This document shows positions 25,168 to 33,444 of a stretch of DNA of 64,000 nucleotides, piece by piece. The position numbers and the translations under genes were made by a program. This stretch comes from Streptomyces sp. NBC_00523. GTDB taxonomy: Bacteria; Actinomycetota; Actinomycetes; Streptomycetales; Streptomycetaceae. The notes below the pieces were generated by a model. It was not told the origin of the DNA, searched no databases, and saw only the letters and a list, made by a program, of their open reading frames with translations. How positions within the stretch are numbered: position 1 is the first letter of the stretch; every line of letters starts with the position of its first letter. The stretch covers positions 6,138,001 through 6,202,000 of the forward strand of contig NZ_CP107836.1 of the NCBI RefSeq assembly GCF_036346615.1, read 5' to 3'.

Positions 25168-25319
25168 GGGGGGCTCTTCGGGTCGGACCGCTATCGGCTA
25201 CTCAGGGTACTTGTCGCACTTTTCAGAGTGTTACGCGGCATTTATCCCGTGCGTCATGGCATCTCTTAGGTCGATCGATTGATCAGTACGACAATCATCC
25301 CGGCTCGAAGGAGTTCAGC

Positions 25320-25988
25320 ATGCGTATTTCCGCTTCTGTCCGTGCCCGCAGCGTTCGCGCGGGCACCGTCGCGGCCGCCGTGGTCGCGGCCGCCGCCGCC
25401 ACCCTCGGCGGGGCTTCCGCCGCCTTCGCCGCCCCCGGCGACAGCGGTGACATCGACATCCGCCCCGGCGGCTGGGCGGCGCGCGGCGGCGACGGCAACG
25501 AGGTCTGCAAGTTCGTCCTCCAGGCCAGCAACTTCGGCGACATGCCGGCCGTGCCGTGGACCATCACCGCGCAGCCCCCGACCGTTCCCCCGGGGGACAC
25601 CCTCGCCAGCACCCTTCCCCTGGTGAACGGTTCGGCGCGCAGCCAGGAGTACCTGCTCCCCGAGGGCACGTACCAGCTGGTGTGGATCGTTCCGTCCGGC
25701 CCGAAGAACAAGGCGTTCAAGGTCAACTGCACCAAGCCGGCCGGTAACAACGGGTCCGGCAACAACGCCGAGCGCGGTTCCGCCGCGTCGGGCTCCGAGT
25801 CGGGCTACGAGCAGCCGTCCGGCGGTGTCCCCGCCGGTGGCGGCGGCGTCCCGGACATGGAGGGCGTCAGCTCCGAGAGCGACTCGAACGTCGGCACCAC
25901 CGCCGCGCTGGCGGCCGGCGCCGTCGGAGCCGCCGGGCTGATCATGGTCCGCCGAGCCGCACGCCGCCGTGCCCGCAACGAGGCATAA
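25320..25988 (+). CDS. secreted, membrane-tethered surface protein
   Basis: A 222-residue protein with a signal peptide (about 1-38, cleaved near AAFAAPG), an outside domain with two Cys residues (EVCKF and VNCTK, probably a disulfide), a low-complexity Gly/Ser/Asn/Glu stalk (about 140-190) and a C-terminal hydrophobic helix followed by a basic tail (RRAARRRARNEA). That end looks like a cell-wall sorting signal, but no LPXTG or LAXTG motif is visible before the helix; the nearest candidate is VPDMEGV. The gene overlaps or abuts a sortase gene, which suggests the pair work together. AAGGAG lies eight bases before the ATG. Confidence 0.85.
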   Translation: MRISASVRARSVRAGTVAAAVVAAAAATLGGASAAFAAPGDSGDIDIRPGGWAARGGDGNEVCKFVLQASNFGDMPAVPWTITAQPPTVPPGDTLASTLPLVNGSARSQEYLLPEGTYQLVWIVPSGPKNKAFKVNCTKPAGNNGSGNNAERGSAASGSESGYEQPSGGVPAGGGGVPDMEGVSSESDSNVGTTAALAAGAVGAAGLIMVRRAARRRARNEA

Positions 25989-26637
25989 CCCGCGCAGCAG
26001 ACGCCGACGGGGCCCGAGCCGGGCGTGTCGTCTCACGATGACGTTGTGCGTGACCTCCTCGCTGGTGACCGGCATCGTCTGGGCGAGTTCCGACTCGTCC
26101 GACGATGCGGTCGCCGCCGCCCACGGCAACGACGCCGCGGGCGGCGGCGACCGGCCGGTCTCGCACGCACCCCTGTCCCCGTCGCGTCCGGTGAAGGTCG
26201 CGGTGCCCGCGATCTTCATCGAGGCGCCGGTCACCGGCCTCGGACTCGACAAGAAGGGGCACCTCGGGGCCCCGCCCATGAGTAAGCCCAGGGAGGTGGG
26301 CTGGTACCGCGACGGGCCCTCACCCGGCGAGAAGGGCACCTCGCTGATCGTCGGCCACCGCGACACGGAGACCGGACCGGCGATCTTCCTCAACCTCAAC
26401 GCCCTGCACAAGGGCGACAAGGTCACCGTCACCCGGGCCGACAAGCAGACCGCGGTCTTCACGGTCGACGCGGTCGAGACGTACACGAAGGACAAGTTCC
26501 CCGACGACAAGGTGTACGGCAGCACCGGCCGTCCGGAACTCCGCCTGATGACCTGCGGCGGGCGCTTCAACAAGAAGAACGGCTACGCGGCCAACGTCGT
26601 CGTCTTCGCCCACCTCACGTCATTGAAGAAGGTGTGA
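25969..26637 (+). CDS. class F-type sortase
   Basis: A 222-residue sortase. A basic N-terminus (RSRRRRGPSR) and one hydrophobic segment (about 24-40) form a signal anchor. The catalytic domain shows the His in IVGHRDT (about 129), the Cys in LMTCGGRF (about 187, equivalent to the TLxTC motif) and a later Arg, the three catalytic residues. It would cleave a sorting signal and join proteins to the cell wall. The GTG at 25969 keeps the basic anchor and overlaps the surface protein gene by 20 bases; the ATG at 26038 would remove the Arg cluster. The surface protein just upstream is the natural substrate candidate. Confidence 0.9.
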   Translation: MPATRHNPRSRRRRGPSRACRLTMTLCVTSSLVTGIVWASSDSSDDAVAAAHGNDAAGGGDRPVSHAPLSPSRPVKVAVPAIFIEAPVTGLGLDKKGHLGAPPMSKPREVGWYRDGPSPGEKGTSLIVGHRDTETGPAIFLNLNALHKGDKVTVTRADKQTAVFTVDAVETYTKDKFPDDKVYGSTGRPELRLMTCGGRFNKKNGYAANVVVFAHLTSLKKV

Positions 26638-26644
26638 CACCCCC

Positions 26645-28099
26645 TCACCCGGCGCGCCGCTCCCGGACGGCGAAGGCGTTGAGGGTCAGGGCCAGGCTCG
26701 CGGTGAGCCGCCGCGCGTACGGCACGTGCAGCGACTCGTTCGGCCCGTGGGCGTTGGCCCCCGGTCCCAGTACCCCGCAGGCCAGGAACTGGGCATCGGG
26801 GAACCGCCGGGACAGCTTCCCCATCAGCGGGATCGTGCCGCCCTGCCCGATCCGGGCGACGTCCGCCCCGTCGAAGCAGGCCCGGCTCGCCCCGGAGAGC
26901 GCGGCACTCAGCCACGGCTCCTCGTTGGGCGCCTGCCAGCCGTCCGCGAGGACCCGGTCGGGCATGAAGCGGACCGCCGCGCCGTACGGCGGGTCCGCCT
27001 CCAGGATCCTGCCCAGCTCCGCGACGGCCGCCGCGGCGTCCACCGTCGGCGGCAGCCGCAGCGCCAGCTTCACCCGGGTGTGCGGGCGCAGCACGTTGCC
27101 GGCCGAGGCCACCGGGGGCAGCCCGTCCGCCCCGGTGACCTCCAGACTGGGGCGCCACGCCCGGTTCAGCAGCAGTTCCCCGGGGTCGTCGGCCACGGCC
27201 GAGGTGTCCCCGTACCAGTCGAAGCGCTCCTGGACCCGGTCGCCGAGCAGGGCCGCCGCCTCGCGGGTCTGCTCCCGGCGCTCCGGGGGCACCTCGCCGT
27301 GCAGGACGGCGGGGCGCAGCATGCCCGTCGACCCGTCCTCCACGCGGTCGAGCAGCTGCCGCAGCACCCGGAACGACGACGGCACCACGCCCCCGGCGTC
27401 CCCGGAGTGCGCGCCGTCGCCGAGGACCCGCACGTCGAGCGTGCCGCCGCAGGCCCCGCGCAACGACGTGACCAGCCACAGCCGTTCGTAGTCGCCCGCG
27501 CCGGAGTCCAGGCAGACCACGAGGCCCACCTCGCCGATTTGGTCCGCCAGCTCCCCGAACCAGTGGTCCAGGTCCGGGCTGCCGGACTCCTCCCCGGCCT
27601 CGAACACCCCCACGCACCGGGGCCGGGACGCGCCCTGTCCGGCCAGGGCCCGGATCGCGGTCACCGAGGCGGGCAGCGCGTACCCGTCGTCGGCGCCGCC
27701 GCGCCCGTACAGCCGGGTGCCGTCGAAGGACGGCTCCCACGCGGTACGGCCCCCCGTCCAGCCCTCGCCCTCGGGCTGCTTGTCGAGGTGGCCGTAGAAG
27801 AGGACGGTCTCCTCGGACCGGGTGCCCGCGCCGGGGACCTCGAAGAAGATCAGGGGCGTACGGCCGGGGGCGCGCAGGACCTCGGTGCGCAGGCCGGGCA
27901 GCGGCACCGCGCGCAGCCAGGCCGCCGCCGCGTCGACGGCCCGGTCCAGGTGCCCGCGGGCCTCCCACTCCGGGTCGTACGCGGGACTGACCGCCGGGAC
28001 CCGGATGTGGTCCCGGACCAGCGGAAGCACCTCGGTCTCCCACTGCGCGTCGCAGAACTCCCGTACCGGACCGGGGTCCGCGGGGAACGGCTCAGACAT
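26645..28099 (-). CDS. M20-family metallopeptidase (dipeptidase-like)
   Basis: A 484-residue M20 peptidase. Metal and catalytic motifs: FYGHLDKQP (about 99), GRGGADDGYA (about 131), EAGEESGS with the catalytic Glu (about 165) and the late His in NAHGPNE. A dimerisation insert lies between. It hydrolyses dipeptides or N-acyl amino acids, probably in the cytoplasm. Its ATG overlaps the upstream DUF917 gene by eight bases, and the OPT transporter comes first in the operon, so it likely cuts or deacylates the imported solute. Confidence 0.92.
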   Translation of the reverse strand: MSEPFPADPGPVREFCDAQWETEVLPLVRDHIRVPAVSPAYDPEWEARGHLDRAVDAAAAWLRAVPLPGLRTEVLRAPGRTPLIFFEVPGAGTRSEETVLFYGHLDKQPEGEGWTGGRTAWEPSFDGTRLYGRGGADDGYALPASVTAIRALAGQGASRPRCVGVFEAGEESGSPDLDHWFGELADQIGEVGLVVCLDSGAGDYERLWLVTSLRGACGGTLDVRVLGDGAHSGDAGGVVPSSFRVLRQLLDRVEDGSTGMLRPAVLHGEVPPERREQTREAAALLGDRVQERFDWYGDTSAVADDPGELLLNRAWRPSLEVTGADGLPPVASAGNVLRPHTRVKLALRLPPTVDAAAAVAELGRILEADPPYGAAVRFMPDRVLADGWQAPNEEPWLSAALSGASRACFDGADVARIGQGGTIPLMGKLSRRFPDAQFLACGVLGPGANAHGPNESLHVPYARRLTASLALTLNAFAVRERRAG

Positions 28100-29156
28100 G
28101 GGCGAGCCCCTGCGCGGCGGGCGCGAACTCGATGCCGAGCAGCGCCTCGACGGGGGCGTACACCTCGGGCATGTACATCGTCGGGGACAGCAGCAGGTTC
28201 TCCGCCGGGGCGACCAGCACCTCGATCCGCTTCCCCACCTCGACGTCGGCGGAGGCGAGCGGCTGCCCCGCCTCGTCGAACGTCGTGATCAGGTCCGGGA
28301 ACGCGGCCCGGCGGCCGCCCGCCAGGTCGAGCGCCATGTACTCGTTGACGAAGTGCAGTGTGGTGCCGTCGGCGTCGTCCAGGACCGCGACGCCCACGTC
28401 CAGGCCCTCGCGCTGCTCGCAGCGGTACGCGCGGACGGTCCCCGCCGCGGCGATCTCGCCGCCCAGCAGCGCGGCCGCGCCGGCCGGTCCGTCGGCCAGG
28501 AAGCGGTGCCCCAGCTCGATCGCGAAGCCGATGGCGCCCGGGGCGCCGTTGCGGACGGCGTAGCCGACCTCGACCGGGTTGCGGGCGACGCCCACCCAGC
28601 CGCCCGCCTCCACGGACGCGCGCCGGACCACGTTGGACGTCGCGTCCAGGCGGCCCGAGACGGCCCCCTCGACATAGGCGTGCGGCTTGCCGCCCGCGTA
28701 ACCCTGGCTGGACCGGTAGCCCTCGCGGCGGTGCAGGCCCATCGCCCCCATCTGGCTGGAGGGGTGCGCGCGGCCGTTGCACGCCAGGTCGATGACGGGC
28801 AGTCCGGTGAGCGCGGAGTGGAACCAGCCGTTGATCGTGGTCTCGGCGCCGTTCTCGTTGGTGTGCAGCGCGACCAGGTCGCCCGGCAGCTCGCGGCGCA
28901 GCAGTTCCAGGGCGCGCACCAGGTGGGTCGGCAGCACCTGCGGGTCGGGCGCGGCGGGGGCGCCGACCAGGGCCACGGTCGCGGTCAGATCGGCGTCCGC
29001 GAACTCGTCGGCGCTCCACAGCTCGGGCGTGCCGACCTGGAGGGCCAGTTCGGCGGTGCGCAGCCCCCGCGCCACGAAGCCGCCGCCGCCTCCGCCGAGT
29101 ACGGCACCGCCGTACACGGCCGCGCGGATGTCGTCATGGGTCAGCTGTCGCTTCAC
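28092..29156 (-). CDS. DUF917-family protein (hydantoinase/thiohydantoin-related)
   Basis: A 354-residue protein of the DUF917 family, known from gene neighbourhoods with OPT transporters and AroM and related to S-methylthiohydantoin desulfurases. It shows an N-terminal VYGGAVLGGGGGGF loop, the segment TNENGAETTING and ACNGRAHPSSQMGAMG, and a C-terminal LSPTMYMPEVYAPVE. It probably acts on a small cyclic amide or related molecule, but the substrate is not known. The start is a GTG read from 29156. The gene sits between the transporter and the M20 peptidase in one operon. Confidence 0.85.
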   Translation of the reverse strand: MKRQLTHDDIRAAVYGGAVLGGGGGGFVARGLRTAELALQVGTPELWSADEFADADLTATVALVGAPAAPDPQVLPTHLVRALELLRRELPGDLVALHTNENGAETTINGWFHSALTGLPVIDLACNGRAHPSSQMGAMGLHRREGYRSSQGYAGGKPHAYVEGAVSGRLDATSNVVRRASVEAGGWVGVARNPVEVGYAVRNGAPGAIGFAIELGHRFLADGPAGAAALLGGEIAAAGTVRAYRCEQREGLDVGVAVLDDADGTTLHFVNEYMALDLAGGRRAAFPDLITTFDEAGQPLASADVEVGKRIEVLVAPAENLLLSPTMYMPEVYAPVEALLGIEFAPAAQGLAHV

Positions 29157-29212
29157 GGGTTCTCCCAGGGTGGTGCTGTGCGGGTGGTACGAGGGGGAAG
29201 GAGGGGGTCCGG

Positions 29213-30865
29213 CTACCTGGCGGCCTTGAACACGCCGTTGCCGAAGGAGTAGAGGGCGTCCCCGGCGATGGCACCGCCGGCGAAGACCTCCAGGTCGCCC
29301 TTGACGTCCCGGCCGAGCAGGCGCGGGGCGAGGACGCGGGCGGCGATGCCGGCGGCGACCATCCAGCCGGCCATCGGGGTCGTGATGAGCAGCCCGGTCG
29401 CGAGCAGGATGCCGAGCTGCCGCTTCGACCCGCCGACGAGCTGCACGACCGCCCCGGGGACGGCCCACAGCGCGAGGTGCTTCGCGGTCTCGACGGACGG
29501 GCCCGCCTTGATCGCGGCGACGTACGCGGCGTCGATCGGGGCGGTCTGCCCGTTGTCGAAGAACATCCGGTACGAGACGAGGACGACGGCGATCGCGACG
29601 CCGAAGCCGATCATCGCGGCGATCAACTGCTGGCGGCGGCCCTCCAGTTCGAAGGCGGGGTCGGCGTTCTCGCCGCGCAGCAGGTAGCCGGTCTTCAGGT
29701 CGTACCCCATGTCCGCGAAGGCCGGACCGGTCGCGGCGGTGAAGCCGGAGAGCACGACCAGCGCCTCCGGGGGGAAGCCGATGAGGATGCCGAGCAGCAG
29801 GGTGATCAGGGCGATGGCGAAGGCCGGGAACCAGCCGGAGTGCATGGACGCGATGCCGACCAGCAGTTCGTGCAGGAACGCCGCGACGGTCGCGTAAACG
29901 AGGAAACCGATCAGCATGCCCGGGCTCATGTGCGTGGCCGCGCCGGTCCCGAAGGCCAGCAGGACCGAGATCGCCAGGTAGGCGCCGAGCCCCAGCCGCA
30001 TCGAGCGCCCCAGCCGCCGCGCGCCGTCCTCCGCGTTTTCCTCGGCACCGTCCGGCGCACCGGCCGAGCGGGCCCGCGCCGCGTTCGTCCGTCGCGCGCC
30101 GAGGATGGTCCGGCCGACCTGGACCAGGGCGACGAGACCGGCGCCGATCATCATGCCGTGCGGCAGGTACATCGCGTTCAGGTCGAGCCCGAACAGCGGG
30201 TCCGCGTACTGCGTGAACAGCAGGCCGACGCCGAACGCGGCCATCGCGCCGAAGCCGCCGATCAGGGCCACGCCGAACGCCGACATCGGCAGCGAGAACA
30301 CCGCGCCCACCAGACCGGTCACCAGCCCGAGCCCGAGCACCTTGGCGCGCCGTCCGCCCTCGTCGCCCGCCCGGATCGCCTCGGCGGCGGCGAGCCCGAG
30401 CGGCCACGGGTTCTTCGCGGGGAAGGCCGGGGTGTCGTACATCCGGTAGAGCAGCCAGGCGTCGACCAGCATCGCGACCGAGACCCCGACCAGCATCGGG
30501 ACGATCATGTCGTCCATCCCGAACAGGAACGGGATGCCGATCGGCAGGAACAGGCTGTTCGCGGCGCCGAAGGTGGCCGACGAGATGCTCGTCTGCGCCA
30601 GGTTCTGCGCGTGGACCGAGCGGAAGCCCCGGAAGGCCACGAGCGGCACGCGGGCCAGCGTCATCGCGGCGAGCGCGCCGATCAGCGAGGTGCTGGGCGT
30701 GACGCCGAGGGTGGCCAGCAGCTGCACACCGACGACCGCGCCGAACACGCTGAGCACCACGGTCAGGATCAGATTGCCGGGCGCGAGGGCGCGGGGGTGC
30801 CGCGCTCCGTCGGCCGCGGTGTGCGGGGCGTCGGTGACGGCCCGGTTCGTCGCGTCGGTGCTCAT
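29213..30865 (-). CDS. OPT/YSL-superfamily solute transporter
   Basis: A 550-residue integral membrane protein with about 12-14 hydrophobic segments and the OPT family's internal features: LAQTSISSATFGAANSL (about 90) early, the GFxxATGPAFADMGYDLKTGYLL region (about 372) and a final DALYSFGNGVFKAAR. OPT proteins move oligopeptides or metal chelates with protons. It is the first gene of the OPT-DUF917-M20 operon. The start ATG at 30865 is 48 bases from a 17-base operator like the one before the AroM gene, so the divergent IclR regulator probably controls it. Confidence 0.88.
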   Translation of the reverse strand: MSTDATNRAVTDAPHTAADGARHPRALAPGNLILTVVLSVFGAVVGVQLLATLGVTPSTSLIGALAAMTLARVPLVAFRGFRSVHAQNLAQTSISSATFGAANSLFLPIGIPFLFGMDDMIVPMLVGVSVAMLVDAWLLYRMYDTPAFPAKNPWPLGLAAAEAIRAGDEGGRRAKVLGLGLVTGLVGAVFSLPMSAFGVALIGGFGAMAAFGVGLLFTQYADPLFGLDLNAMYLPHGMMIGAGLVALVQVGRTILGARRTNAARARSAGAPDGAEENAEDGARRLGRSMRLGLGAYLAISVLLAFGTGAATHMSPGMLIGFLVYATVAAFLHELLVGIASMHSGWFPAFAIALITLLLGILIGFPPEALVVLSGFTAATGPAFADMGYDLKTGYLLRGENADPAFELEGRRQQLIAAMIGFGVAIAVVLVSYRMFFDNGQTAPIDAAYVAAIKAGPSVETAKHLALWAVPGAVVQLVGGSKRQLGILLATGLLITTPMAGWMVAAGIAARVLAPRLLGRDVKGDLEVFAGGAIAGDALYSFGNGVFKAAR

Positions 30866-30912
30866 GGATCTCCGGTGCTTCCGTGCGGGGCGGCGTGTCC
30901 ACCGCTCCAGGA

Positions 30913-30929
30913 GTTCTAAAATATGGAAC
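30913..30929. promoter_or_regulatory. IclR-type operator, copy 1
   Basis: GTTCTAAAATATGGAAC, a 17-base near-palindrome between the OPT gene and the IclR regulator gene. It agrees at 14 of 17 positions with the site at 32553-32569 when that site is reversed. IclR proteins often bind such TTCCA/TGGAA dyads. Confidence 0.8.
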
Positions 30930-31066
30930 CGTGTGTGAATATCTGGATGTGCTGGATCATCTCCGGGGCACGCCCACCCGTCAAGGGGGTGGGCGGCGGT
31001 CTCGGTATGTGGGCGCCCCTTACGATCGGACGCACGGGCCAGGGGTCCGGGGGAGGCAGGAGAACG

Positions 31067-31837
31067 GTGAGCACACTCGCCAACGCGCGGGACGTCCTGC
31101 GGCTGCTGGCGCGCCTTCAGCGCGACCTGACCGTGACGGACGTGGCGGGCGCCCTCGACCTGCCGAAGAGCTCCGTGTCGCGGACGCTGAGCATGATGGC
31201 CGAGTACGGCTTCCTGGACCGCGACCCGGTGAGCCGCGCCTACCGGCCCGGCGAACTCGTCATGGAGGCCTCGTACCACTTCCGCGCCTCCCGCTCCACG
31301 GCGTCGCTGCTGGAGGAGGAGCTGGCCAGGCTGGTCGCCGACCTCGGCTACACCGGTTACGTGGACGTGCTCGACGGGGCCGAATCGCTGGTGCTGCACA
31401 TGCGGATCGGCACGGTCGGCGCCCTTCAGGCCTACACCCCGGCCGGCACCCGCGCCCCCGCCTACGCCAGCTCGATGGGGCGCGCCCTGCTGGCCCGCCT
31501 GGACGACGCGCAGGTGCTGCGGCTCGTCGACGCCCGCCTCGAACAGGCCACCGGATCGGCCCCCCGCACCCCCGGCGAGCTGGTCTCCTCGCTGGCCCGG
31601 GTGCGCGCCGACGGCTGGGAGTCCTCGCGCGGCGAGTTCGTGCCGAACGTCGCGGGCATCTCCGCGGCCGTCGTGGACGGCGATACGGGTCAGGTCTTCG
31701 GCATCGGGATCGCCCTGCCCGCCCCCGAACTGCGCCACGAGAACGAGGCCCGCTTCGGACGGGCGGTGCGGGACGCCGCGCGGCGCGTCGGGAAGCGGAT
31801 CGGCGATCCGTACTGGCTGCGGTACGTGGCCGAGTAG
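31067..31837 (+). CDS. IclR-family transcriptional regulator
   Basis: A 256-residue regulator. The winged helix (about 1-75) reads DVLRLLARLQRDLTVTDVAGALDLPKSSVSRTLSMM, and the IclR effector domain (about 85-250) contains SLVLHMRIG, YASSMGRALLA and FVPNVAGISAAV. The start is the GTG at 31067, preceded by GGAGGCAGGAG; an upstream frame to 30923 covers the operator and looks non-coding. It sits between the OPT operon and AroM, both of which carry the same 17-base site, so it is the likely controller of the whole module. The effector may be the transported solute or its product. Confidence 0.92.
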   Translation: MSTLANARDVLRLLARLQRDLTVTDVAGALDLPKSSVSRTLSMMAEYGFLDRDPVSRAYRPGELVMEASYHFRASRSTASLLEEELARLVADLGYTGYVDVLDGAESLVLHMRIGTVGALQAYTPAGTRAPAYASSMGRALLARLDDAQVLRLVDARLEQATGSAPRTPGELVSSLARVRADGWESSRGEFVPNVAGISAAVVDGDTGQVFGIGIALPAPELRHENEARFGRAVRDAARRVGKRIGDPYWLRYVAE

Positions 31838-31852
31838 GCCCGGGCCCGTCCC

Positions 31853-32533
31853 TCAGGCGAGCAGCGGCCCCAGCATCGCGCCGACCACCGCGCCCGGAGT
31901 CAGCACCGGGGCGGTGATCCCGGCCGCGCGCAGCGCTTCCCGGTGCCGGGTCCCGTAGCCCATGCAGTCGAGCACCAGCGCCTCCGCCCCCGCGTCCAGC
32001 CGGGCGCGGGCCGCCTCGCACAGGGCGCCGTCGTCGTCGGCGTACGGCGAGGCCGTGGTGAACGCCGGGGCGGGGTCGAGCGCCCGCCACTTCGTCCGGG
32101 CCTCCGCCACCTGCTCCGGCAGCGGTACGACGACCCCGACCCGGGCGCCCCGCAGCGCCGCGCCCACGTACCCCGTGAGCAGCGCGTCCGGCTCGACGAG
32201 CCGCGCCCGCCGTGTCCGCAGCCCCGGGAACTCCCCGGTGCACAGGAGCACCACGACGTCCGCCCCTTCCGCCTCCACCCGCTCCACGAGGGCGGGGAGC
32301 CCGGCCCCGACGGCATCGGCGTCCAGGGTCACGGACGCCCCGTCGGCCAAGCGGCTCAGCAGCGTCGCCCGCCCGCGCACCGCCCCGAACCGCGCCTCCA
32401 CCTCCGCCCGGCCGAGCCCGTCGAGGACCCCCGCGTGCCGTATCCGTGCCGTGGGCGGCAGCTCCGCCTCGATGGCCGCGGAGAGATCGGGGCGGGGGGA
32501 CTGGCCGATGGTCAGGAAGGTCACGGTGTGCAC
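31853..32533 (-). CDS. AroM-family protein
   Basis: A 226-residue protein of the AroM family, of unknown biochemical role. It opens TVTFLTIGQSPRPDL, the family's mark, and has the Cys loop VLLCTGEFPGL and a later LVLDCMGYGTRHREAL with another Cys, which resembles Asp/Glu racemase-type folds. It starts at a GTG (32533), preceded by GAGG; a GTG at 32548 is an alternative. The 17-base operator ends 20 bases upstream. It is convergent with the IclR regulator and probably belongs to the same catabolic module as the OPT and DUF917 genes; a racemase-like step is possible (inference). Confidence 0.87.
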   Translation of the reverse strand: MHTVTFLTIGQSPRPDLSAAIEAELPPTARIRHAGVLDGLGRAEVEARFGAVRGRATLLSRLADGASVTLDADAVGAGLPALVERVEAEGADVVVLLCTGEFPGLRTRRARLVEPDALLTGYVGAALRGARVGVVVPLPEQVAEARTKWRALDPAPAFTTASPYADDDGALCEAARARLDAGAEALVLDCMGYGTRHREALRAAGITAPVLTPGAVVGAMLGPLLA

Positions 32534-32552
32534 AGGGCCTCGCTTCACTGTA

Positions 32553-32569
32553 GTTCCATATATTGGAAG
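32553..32569. promoter_or_regulatory. IclR-type operator, copy 2
   Basis: GTTCCATATATTGGAAG, a near-palindrome 20 bases before the AroM start. It is the partner of the site at 30913-30929. Confidence 0.8.
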
Positions 32570-32626
32570 TCGGTTGGCTTCTGCGGAACAACGTAATGCC
32601 GTGCGCGGCCCGCCCGGCAGGCGGAG

Positions 32627-32654
32627 GCCCCCGGCGGCGGTCACCGCCGGGGGC
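32627..32654 (-). terminator. terminator hairpin after the PPTase gene
   Basis: A perfect 11-base-pair stem, GCCCCCGGCGG with its complement, and a 6-base loop. It lies just after the PPTase stop on the minus strand and marks the left edge of the peptide cluster. Confidence 0.85.
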
Positions 32655-32672
32655 GTTACGGGGCGGAGCCGG

Positions 32673-33437
32673 TCAGTCCGGACCGGTGCCGCCCGCCTCG
32701 TCGCGGCGGACCGCCACCGCGGCCCGGTGGCCGGGCGGGACGGCGATGTCGGCCAGGAGCCAGCCGCCCGGGGCGGCCGGTGCCGGTCCGGCACCCACGT
32801 ACTCCGCCGACGGGTCCGCGCCCAGACCGATGCCGAGGCCCTTCAGATACGCCTCCTTCCTGGTCCACACCCGGGCGAAGGCGGCCGGTCGCAACGCGGG
32901 CGCCAGCGCGGCGAGTTCCGCCGCCTCCAGGGGATGGACGACATCGGCCGCCTCCAGGAGGGTGCGCGGGTCCGGTACGGGTTCGACGTCCACGCCGACC
33001 GGGGTGGCGGCGACGGCGATCAGGCTCAGGCCCTCGCAGTGCGAGAGCGAGAAGTGCAGGGGCCCGTCCTGGAGCACGGGGCGCCCGTGCGGTTCGCCGC
33101 AGCCGGGGCAGGGGGCCCGGGCCACCGACACCGTGCGCGGGGCGACGCCCAGGTGGTTGCCGAGGACCCGGCGCAGTCCGACGTGGGCGCACAGATACGT
33201 GGCCCGGTCGGTGGGGCGGCGGAACTCCTCGGCCCGGGCCAGCTCGGCGGGGCCGAGCACGAGCGGGGCGTACCGGGCCGCGGTCTCCTCGTGCGCGGCG
33301 GTGGCCACCAGCCAGAGCTGCGGGCGGCCCGGGCCCGGCCCGGCCGGTGGCGGGAGCGCGGCGGGCAGCGGGGGGAGCGCGGTGGGCAGGAGGACGGGTT
33401 CGAGGACGGGTGACGGGCGGGAGTCCAGCAGGGACAT
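32673..33437 (-). CDS. Sfp-type 4'-phosphopantetheinyl transferase
   Basis: A 254-residue PPTase. The Mg/CoA-binding motifs are GVDVEPV (about 147) and WTRKEAYLKGLG (about 191), with LHFSLSHCEG before them. It transfers phosphopantetheine from CoA onto the Ser of each carrier domain of the NRPS encoded here (GGHSL or GGHSM motifs), turning them on. The N-terminus is rich in Leu, Pro and Ala and may be unfolded. It starts seven bases after the stop of the exporter gene and ends the cluster's transcript at a strong hairpin. Confidence 0.94.
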   Translation of the reverse strand: MSLLDSRPSPVLEPVLLPTALPPLPAALPPPAGPGPGRPQLWLVATAAHEETAARYAPLVLGPAELARAEEFRRPTDRATYLCAHVGLRRVLGNHLGVAPRTVSVARAPCPGCGEPHGRPVLQDGPLHFSLSHCEGLSLIAVAATPVGVDVEPVPDPRTLLEAADVVHPLEAAELAALAPALRPAAFARVWTRKEAYLKGLGIGLGADPSAEYVGAGPAPAAPGGWLLADIAVPPGHRAAVAVRRDEAGGTGPD

Positions 33438-33444
33438 GACTGCC

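Noticed and set aside
30923-31066. Upstream extension of the IclR regulator
   Set aside because: The extra codons overlap the operator and look non-coding; the GTG at 31067 has a strong ribosome binding site.
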